Below are positions 5,576 through 9,825 of a DNA stretch of 9,825 nucleotides, piece by piece. Made by a program: the position numbers and the translations under genes. The DNA is from an uncultured Microbacterium sp. (GTDB lineage Bacteria; Actinomycetota; Actinomycetes; Actinomycetales; Microbacteriaceae). Below the pieces are notes generated by a model. It was not told the origin of the DNA. It searched no databases and saw nothing but the letters and a program-made list of their open reading frames with translations. Every line of letters begins with the position of its first letter. Positions within the stretch are counted from its first letter, which is position 1. The stretch covers positions 1 to 9,825 of the forward strand of contig CANSLE010000067.1 of the NCBI GenBank assembly GCA_947647645.1, given 5' to 3'.

Positions 5576-7522
5576 AGCATGGGCATGGGCGGAATGGGGC
5601 CGGGGGGCCGCCCCCCGGCATTCCGCGGGGTAGATGAGAGCGCGCAACGTCGGCTGAACGCGCAGGCGCCCGAGATCCCCGACCTCCGCGCGCGGGTCGT
5701 CGGGCTGTTCCGCCCCTACCGCGGAAGGATCGCGCTCACGGCCATCCTCGTCGTCGCGGGCGCGGCGCTCGGTGTCATCCCGCCTCTGCTCGTGCAGAGC
5801 ATCTTCGACGACGCGCTCTTCCCGACGAGCGGCGCGGCGCCCGACCTCGCGCTCCTCGTGCGGCTCGTGCTCACCATGATCGGCCTCTTCCTCCTCTCCG
5901 CTGCCCTCGGGGTGACCCAGACGTGGCTGACATCCACCGTCGGCAACCGCGTGACGGGTGATCTGCGGGTGCGGCTGTTCGATCATCTCCAAGCGATGGA
6001 GCTCGGCTTCTTCACCCGGACCAAGACGGGTGTCATCCAGTCGCGGCTACAGAACGACGTCGGCGGTGTGTCGGACGTGCTGACGAACACCATCACCAGC
6101 ATCCTCGGGAACACGGTCACCGTCGTCTCGGCACTCGTCGCGATGATCCTCATCGACTGGCGGCTGACGGTCATCGCGGTCGTCATGATGCCGGCCCTCA
6201 TCCTCGTGCAACGCCGCGTCGGCCAGGTACGCGCCCGCATCGCGGGTCAGACGCAGGAGTCGTTGAGCGAGCTGACCAGTATCACGCAGGAGACGCTGTC
6301 GGTCAGCGGCATCCTGCTCTCGAAGGCCTTCAACCGGCAGCCCACGGAGTCGGCGCGGTACCGTGTCGAGAACCTCAACCAGGTGCAGCTGCAGGTGCGG
6401 CGTGCGATGAGCGGGCAGGGCTTCTTCGCGGTCGTCCAGGTCATCATGGCCTCGGTGCCGGCGGTGATCTACCTGGTCTCGGGGTACCTCATCGCCGGCG
6501 GCGCCGGTGCGATCACCGCCGGCACCGTCGTCGCCTTCACCACGGTGCAGGCCCGCCTGCTGCAGCCGCTCATGGGTCTCATGCGCGTCGCGCTCGATCT
6601 CCAGACGTCGCGTGCGCTGTTCGCGCGGATCTTCGAGTATCTCGACCTGACGCCGGCCATCGTCGACACACCCGGCGCCATCGACGTCGCCGCGGCCCCC
6701 GGCCCGTTGGGCCGCGTCGAGTTCCGCGAGGTGGTGTTCCGCTATCCGGACGCCGCCTCCGACGGCCGCCCCACCCTCGACGGGGTCTCGTTCGTCGCGG
6801 AGCCCGGTCAGCACGTCGCCTTCGTCGGCCCCTCGGGTGCCGGGAAGACCACGGTGATCTATCTGGCCCCGCGACTGTACGAGGCCTCCGCCGGGCAGGT
6901 GCTCTTCAGCGGGCAGGACGTGAGGACCCTGACGCAGGAGTCCATCGTGGAGAACGTGGGGATCGTCTCTCAGGAGACGTATCTCTTCCATGCCTCGATC
7001 GCGGACAACCTCCGCTACGCCAAGCCCGAAGCGACGGACGAGGAGCTCGTCGCCGCGTGCACCGCGGCCAACATCCACCACGCGATCGTCGGCTTCGAGC
7101 ACGGCTATGACACGATCGTCGGAGAACGGGGATATCGGCTGTCGGGGGGCGAGAAGCAGCGCATCGCCATCGCCCGGGTGCTGCTGAAGGATCCGCCCGT
7201 CCTGCTCCTCGATGAGGCGACCTCGGCGCTCGACACCGTCTCGGAGCGCGTCGTGCAGGAGGCGCTCGACAACGTCGCGCGCGGGCGGACGACGCTCTCG
7301 ATCGCGCACCGGCTGTCGACGGTCGTCGGCGCCGACGTCATCCACGTCGTCGAGGCGGGACGCATCGTGGAGTCCGGCACACACTCCGCGCTGCTGGCCC
7401 GGGGCGGTCTGTATGCCGAGCTCGCGCTCGAGCAGATGGCAGCCGCATCGATCGCCGGCATGGAGGCTCACGCCGAGAGCTCGCGCGACGACGGCGCGGC
7501 GTCTTCCGCGCCGCGCGACTGA
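5573..7522 (+). CDS. ABC exporter half-transporter (fused permease and ATPase, MsbA/LmrA-like)
   Basis: This 649-residue type IV-fold (former 'type I exporter') half-transporter is expected to act as a membrane homodimer that exports a lipophilic compound, lipid or drug. A Met/Gly/Pro-rich start (1-15) leads to 'LFRPYRGRIALTAILVV' (45-61) and TM1. The six-helix ABC_membrane domain runs to about residue 345, including the coupling-helix region 'ELGFFTRTKTGVIQSRLQND' (143-162). The ATPase has Walker A GPSGAGKT (419-426), Q-loop Gln467 in 'VSQETYLF', signature LSGGEKQR (523-530), Walker B VLLLDE (543-548) with catalytic Glu548, D-loop SALD, and H-loop His579 in 'SIAHRLSTV'. All nucleotide-binding motifs are intact. 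The substrate is unknown. No partner half-transporter is adjacent, which fits a homodimer. It ends 8 nt from the convergent acidic-protein gene. Confidence 0.95.
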   Translation: MSMGMGGMGPGGRPPAFRGVDESAQRRLNAQAPEIPDLRARVVGLFRPYRGRIALTAILVVAGAALGVIPPLLVQSIFDDALFPTSGAAPDLALLVRLVLTMIGLFLLSAALGVTQTWLTSTVGNRVTGDLRVRLFDHLQAMELGFFTRTKTGVIQSRLQNDVGGVSDVLTNTITSILGNTVTVVSALVAMILIDWRLTVIAVVMMPALILVQRRVGQVRARIAGQTQESLSELTSITQETLSVSGILLSKAFNRQPTESARYRVENLNQVQLQVRRAMSGQGFFAVVQVIMASVPAVIYLVSGYLIAGGAGAITAGTVVAFTTVQARLLQPLMGLMRVALDLQTSRALFARIFEYLDLTPAIVDTPGAIDVAAAPGPLGRVEFREVVFRYPDAASDGRPTLDGVSFVAEPGQHVAFVGPSGAGKTTVIYLAPRLYEASAGQVLFSGQDVRTLTQESIVENVGIVSQETYLFHASIADNLRYAKPEATDEELVAACTAANIHHAIVGFEHGYDTIVGERGYRLSGGEKQRIAIARVLLKDPPVLLLDEATSALDTVSERVVQEALDNVARGRTTLSIAHRLSTVVGADVIHVVEAGRIVESGTHSALLARGGLYAELALEQMAAASIAGMEAHAESSRDDGAASSAPRD

Positions 7523-7530
7523 GGTGCGGG

Positions 7531-7731
7531 TCAGGCCGGCTCGTTCCAGTCCTCCGACCCGATCGCGTCCGTGGGGCGGGGGGTCGGCTCGTTCTCGGCG
7601 ACGAGCTTCGGCGTCGGGTTCACGAGTTCCTCCGTCGAGAGGGCGGCGAGGTCGTCGATTTCCTGACGGATCTCGGCGAGGTCGGGGCCCGTCGGCTGGT
7701 CGGGAACGGAGGCGTCGGTGGGACCGGTCAT
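7531..7731 (-). CDS. Small, highly acidic protein (66 aa), function unknown
   Basis: I do not recognise this protein. Its 66 residues include about 15 Asp/Glu against one Lys and two Arg, so it is strongly acidic and probably cytoplasmic, with no hydrophobic segment. The middle, 'DLAEIRQEIDDLAALSTEEL' (17-36), looks helical. The C-terminal half is Pro/Thr/Glu-rich and probably disordered, ending 'DWNEPA'. Support for a real gene: TATCCT lies exactly 6 nt before the ATG at 7731, as at other starts here; it lies in the direction of the cysteine desulfurase-glycosyltransferase pair, 37 nt after the latter; and it fills the space to the convergent ABC gene with only 8 nt to spare. The reading frame is open much further upstream, but that would overlap the glycosyltransferase and carries no homology. 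Confidence 0.7.
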   Translation of the reverse strand: MTGPTDASVPDQPTGPDLAEIRQEIDDLAALSTEELVNPTPKLVAENEPTPRPTDAIGSEDWNEPA

Positions 7732-7737
7732 GGGCCC

Positions 7738-7743
7738 AGGATA
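7738..7743 (-). promoter_or_regulatory. -10 element for the acidic-protein gene
   Basis: TATCCT on the minus strand, 6 nt before the ATG at 7731, with GGGCCC as spacer and no Shine-Dalgarno sequence. This is the leaderless layout seen at several starts in the window. Confidence 0.45.
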
Positions 7744-7752
7744 TCCCCGGCC

Positions 7753-7767
7753 CGACCCCTGCGGTCG
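7753..7767 (-). terminator. Hairpin just after the glycosyltransferase stop
   Basis: CGACC (7753-7757) pairs with GGTCG (7763-7767) around a 5-nt loop, beginning 1 nt past the glycosyltransferase stop codon. There is no T-run. It may mark the 3' end of the desulfurase-glycosyltransferase transcript, or be incidental. Confidence 0.28.
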
Positions 7768-7768
7768 A

Positions 7769-8731
7769 TCACCACAGCTCCGCGGCGCCGCGCACGGCAG
7801 CGGCCGCCGGATCCAGCGGGATCGACTCGGCGTCGGCGCGATCCTGAAGCGTGCGGATGAACAGGCCGAGCATCCGCCGGTACTCCTCATCCGGGCTCGT
7901 CTGCGCGATGCGTACGAGTGGCGGGACGTCCATCTCGAGGATAAGCCGGATCCGTGCGCGCGACGCGGCGCGTTGACCGGCGGCATCCAGCACGGCGATG
8001 CCGCCGCTGAGTGCCTGGAGATAGTCGGCGAGTACCGGCAGCAGGTTCTTGTTCTGCGTGATCGAGGTGCCCTCGGCGCGCTCGCGCCAGTGCACGACGA
8101 CATCGGGGATGACGTCTACCGCGCGTGCGGCCGTGTACAGCCGCTGGGCGACCAGCTGGTCCTCGTAGAGCTTTCCCTCGGGAAAACGCAGCCCTGTGCG
8201 GCGCCACAGCTCCACACGGCTGAGCTTGGACCACGCCACGACGTTGCCCGACAGGGCGGGGTGAGCGGCCAGCGACGTGCCGAGGCGTTCCGGATGCGTC
8301 GACGCGCGCACCCACGGCTGCACCGCGCCCGGCGCGTAGTGTCCGGAATCGTCCGCGCGCAGGCGCACGTACGCCCCGACCACGACATCGCTGCCGCTGC
8401 GGGTCAGCGTGTCGACGAACCGCTCCAACGCGGTCGGCGTGAAGACGTCGTCGGCGTCGAGGAAGCCGACGAAGGGCGTGTCGACGAGATCGAGTCCGGT
8501 GTTGCGCGCCGCCGAGAGCCCCCGCGGGAGGGGATGGGTGACCACGCTGAAACGCGGGTCCGCGCTCGCGGCCGCAGCGAACACGGCTCCGGTCCCGTCC
8601 TGCGAGCCGTCGTCGACGAGGATGGCGCGCCACGCTCCGAAGCTCTGAGCACGCAGGGAGGCGAGGGCCTCCTCCGCGTAGGCGGCGACATCGCGTCCGG
8701 GGACGATGACGGTGACGGCGGGTGTGCTCAC
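7769..8731 (-). CDS. Family 2 glycosyltransferase (GT-A fold)
   Basis: This 320-residue cytosolic or membrane-associated enzyme should transfer a sugar from a nucleotide-sugar donor. The N-terminal GT-A domain starts 'STPAVTVIVPGRDVAAYAEE' (2-21), followed by 'AILVDDGSQDGT' (36-47) with the nucleotide-binding Asp40/Asp41, 'GLSAARNTGLDL' (71-82), and the metal-binding 'FLDADD' (90-95). 'PEGKLYEDQLVAQRLY' further on carries an ED motif typical of GT2 enzymes related to cell-wall and teichoic-acid glycosylation. Donor and acceptor cannot be assigned. There are no obvious membrane helices. The GTG at 8731 overlaps the TGA of the cysteine desulfurase gene as GTGA, so translation is probably coupled. 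A TACGAT element (8739-8744) 7 nt upstream, inside the desulfurase gene, could also give a separate leaderless transcript. A longer in-frame reading upstream has no homology. Confidence 0.92.
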   Translation of the reverse strand: MSTPAVTVIVPGRDVAAYAEEALASLRAQSFGAWRAILVDDGSQDGTGAVFAAAASADPRFSVVTHPLPRGLSAARNTGLDLVDTPFVGFLDADDVFTPTALERFVDTLTRSGSDVVVGAYVRLRADDSGHYAPGAVQPWVRASTHPERLGTSLAAHPALSGNVVAWSKLSRVELWRRTGLRFPEGKLYEDQLVAQRLYTAARAVDVIPDVVVHWRERAEGTSITQNKNLLPVLADYLQALSGGIAVLDAAGQRAASRARIRLILEMDVPPLVRIAQTSPDEEYRRMLGLFIRTLQDRADAESIPLDPAAAAVRGAAELW

Positions 8732-9825
8732 GGCCCCGATCGTACCGCCGCCACCGATGCGGCGACCGCGTCCGCGACGGCATCCACCGTCCGCTCCGCA
8801 CTCGGGTCGCCTCCGCGGCCCAGGTCGGGGCCGAACGAGAACCGTACTGCGGTCTGCGCGAGCTCCGGGGCGATGCCGAGGGCGAGGAGCACATGCGATG
8901 GCTCGTCGCTGCCCGCGGCGCAGGCCGAGCCGCTCGAGGAGACGACGCCGCGGCGCTCGAGCTCCAGCAGCACCGCCTCGCCGCTCGTGCCGGCGAAGGT
9001 GAAGCTGGCGGTGCCGGGCAGACGGCGACGCGGATGCCCGGTGAGAAGCGCGGTCGGGACGAGGTCGAGGACGCGCGCGATGAAGCGGTCGCGGACCGCG
9101 GTGGTGCGGGCCGCGACGCCCGCGCGCTCCGACTCGGCGAGCTCGAGTGCGGTGGCCATCGCGACGGCTCCCGCGAGGTTCTCGGTGCCGCTGCGGCGTC
9201 CGCGTTCCTGGCCACCGCCGTGGAGCAGCGGTTCCAGGGGCACGCGGCCGCGCACGGCGAGCACGCCGATGCCCGACGGGGCGCCGATCTTGTGTCCGGC
9301 GACCGACAGCGCATCCGCACCCGTGACGGCGAGGGGAAGCCACCCCGCGGCCTGGACGGCGTCCAGGTGCAGGGGGATCCCCGCTGCGCGGGCGACGGCG
9401 GCAAGCGCGACGACGTCCTGCACGGTGCCGATCTCGTTGTTGGCGTAGCCGACGGAGATGAGCGCGGTCTGCGGGCGCACGGCCGCGGCGACGGCCTCCG
9501 GGTCGACCAGGCCGGTGGAATCCACCGGAACCTGTGTCACGCTCGTGCCGTGCACCCGATGGAGGTAGTCGCACGAGCGGAGGACGGCCTCGTGCTCGAT
9601 CGGGGTGGTGATGACGTGCACCGGCGCGCCTCGGCGTAGCGCGGATCCGATCGCGATCCCCTTGACGGCGAGGTTGTCGGCCTCCGTGCCGCCCGACGTG
9701 AAGACGATGTCGGCGGCACGCATCCCGAGGACGTCCGCGATCCGCCGACGTGCGTCCGCCAGGATGGATGCCGCGGCCTCGCCGACGGCGTGCGCCGACA
9801 GGATGCGCTTGTCGAGCCCCGACAG
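8728..9825 (-). CDS. Cysteine desulfurase, NifS/IscS family (5' end beyond window)
   Basis: PLP-dependent enzyme that removes sulfur from L-cysteine to give alanine and an enzyme-bound persulfide for Fe-S cluster or tRNA-thiolation pathways. The window holds 365 codons plus stop. The open frame runs to the edge, and only about 20-30 N-terminal residues (the usual 'YLDHAATTP' region) appear to be missing. Visible hallmarks are 'LSGLDKRILSAHAVGEAA' at the edge, 'IVFTSGGTEADNLA', 'TPIEHEAVL', 'PLHLDAVQAAG' with the PLP-contacting Asp, 'VAGHKIGAPSGIG' with the Schiff-base Lys (codon 9289-9291), 'RRSGTEN', and the loop 'SSGSACAAGSDEPSHVL' with the catalytic Cys (codon 8920-8922). All key residues are present. 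The ATG at 9723 is internal, since clear family sequence continues upstream of it. Its stop overlaps the glycosyltransferase start. Confidence 0.95.
   Translation of the reverse strand: MSGLDKRILSAHAVGEAAASILADARRRIADVLGMRAADIVFTSGGTEADNLAVKGIAIGSALRRGAPVHVITTPIEHEAVLRSCDYLHRVHGTSVTQVPVDSTGLVDPEAVAAAVRPQTALISVGYANNEIGTVQDVVALAAVARAAGIPLHLDAVQAAGWLPLAVTGADALSVAGHKIGAPSGIGVLAVRGRVPLEPLLHGGGQERGRRSGTENLAGAVAMATALELAESERAGVAARTTAVRDRFIARVLDLVPTALLTGHPRRRLPGTASFTFAGTSGEAVLLELERRGVVSSSGSACAAGSDEPSHVLLALGIAPELAQTAVRFSFGPDLGRGGDPSAERTVDAVADAVAASVAAVRSGP
8739..8744 (-). promoter_or_regulatory. Possible internal -10 before the glycosyltransferase gene
   Basis: TACGAT on the minus strand lies 7 nt before the GTG at 8731, within the last codons of the cysteine desulfurase gene. 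The layout matches the leaderless starts elsewhere in the window, but these bases also encode Val-Arg-Ser, so the match may be incidental. Confidence 0.3.

Noticed and set aside
4826..5992. Long minus-strand open frame (388 codons) opposite the DUF1345 and ABC genes
   Set aside because: It is rich in Asp, Glu, His and Arg without domain motifs, as expected for an antisense frame in GC-rich DNA, and it lies opposite two recognisable genes.
6047..7471. Long minus-strand open frame (474 codons) opposite the ABC exporter
   Set aside because: It is a shadow of the ABC gene: Asp/Arg/Glu/His-rich, with no motifs and no start signals.
7718..9448. Long plus-strand open frame (576 codons) opposite the glycosyltransferase and desulfurase
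   Set aside because: Its two halves mirror two clearly recognised minus-strand genes, and it has no domain of its own.
1..9825. CRISPR arrays, tRNA or rRNA genes, insertion sequences, phage or plasmid functions
   Set aside because: No spaced direct repeats, cloverleaf sequence, transposase or integrase motifs, or composition shifts were seen on either strand.

Overview
The window is very GC-rich (about 70% by eye), tightly packed, and uses GTG starts and strongly G/C-ending codons. Protein similarity recalled from memory and several promoters of the TAnnnT-then-start-codon type suggest a high-GC actinobacterium, most likely Microbacteriaceae (Microbacterium-like). This assignment is inferred from style, not from a marker gene. 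No rRNA, tRNA, insertion sequence, CRISPR array or phage gene was seen. The window reads as ordinary chromosome.

Layout, left to right. (1) Positions 1-1640, minus strand: an iron-siderophore uptake operon. A lipoprotein substrate-binding protein overlaps by 4 nt a FecCD-type permease that runs off the left edge. A DtxR/IdeR-type iron box (1673-1691) sits over its likely promoter. (2) 1748-2434, plus: a short alpha/beta-hydrolase-fold protein whose nucleophile serine position is glycine. (3) 2453-3001, minus: a DJ-1/PfpI family protein, divergent from (4) 3067-3213, plus: a 48-residue protein ending in a Gly/Cys tail. (5) 3239-4717, minus: a DHA2-type (14-helix) drug efflux MFS transporter. 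Its upstream region, shared with (6), carries a near-perfect palindrome. (6) 4883-5536, plus: a DUF1345 membrane protein, followed by (7) 5573-7522, plus: a complete MsbA-like half-size ABC exporter. (8) 7531-9825, minus: a cysteine desulfurase whose N-terminus lies beyond the right edge, then a family 2 glycosyltransferase overlapping it by 4 nt, then a small very acidic protein.

The iron-uptake genes clearly work together, with iron-regulated binding protein and permease. The cysteine desulfurase and glycosyltransferase are translationally coupled, although their functions are not obviously related. The other genes are mostly single-gene units alternating in strand, with tail-to-tail gaps of only 8-25 nt.

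No large undescribed system is evident. The points most worth a second look are the hydrolase lacking its nucleophile serine, the tiny Cys-tailed protein divergent from the DJ-1 protein, the recurring leaderless start architecture, and the palindrome in front of the MFS gene.
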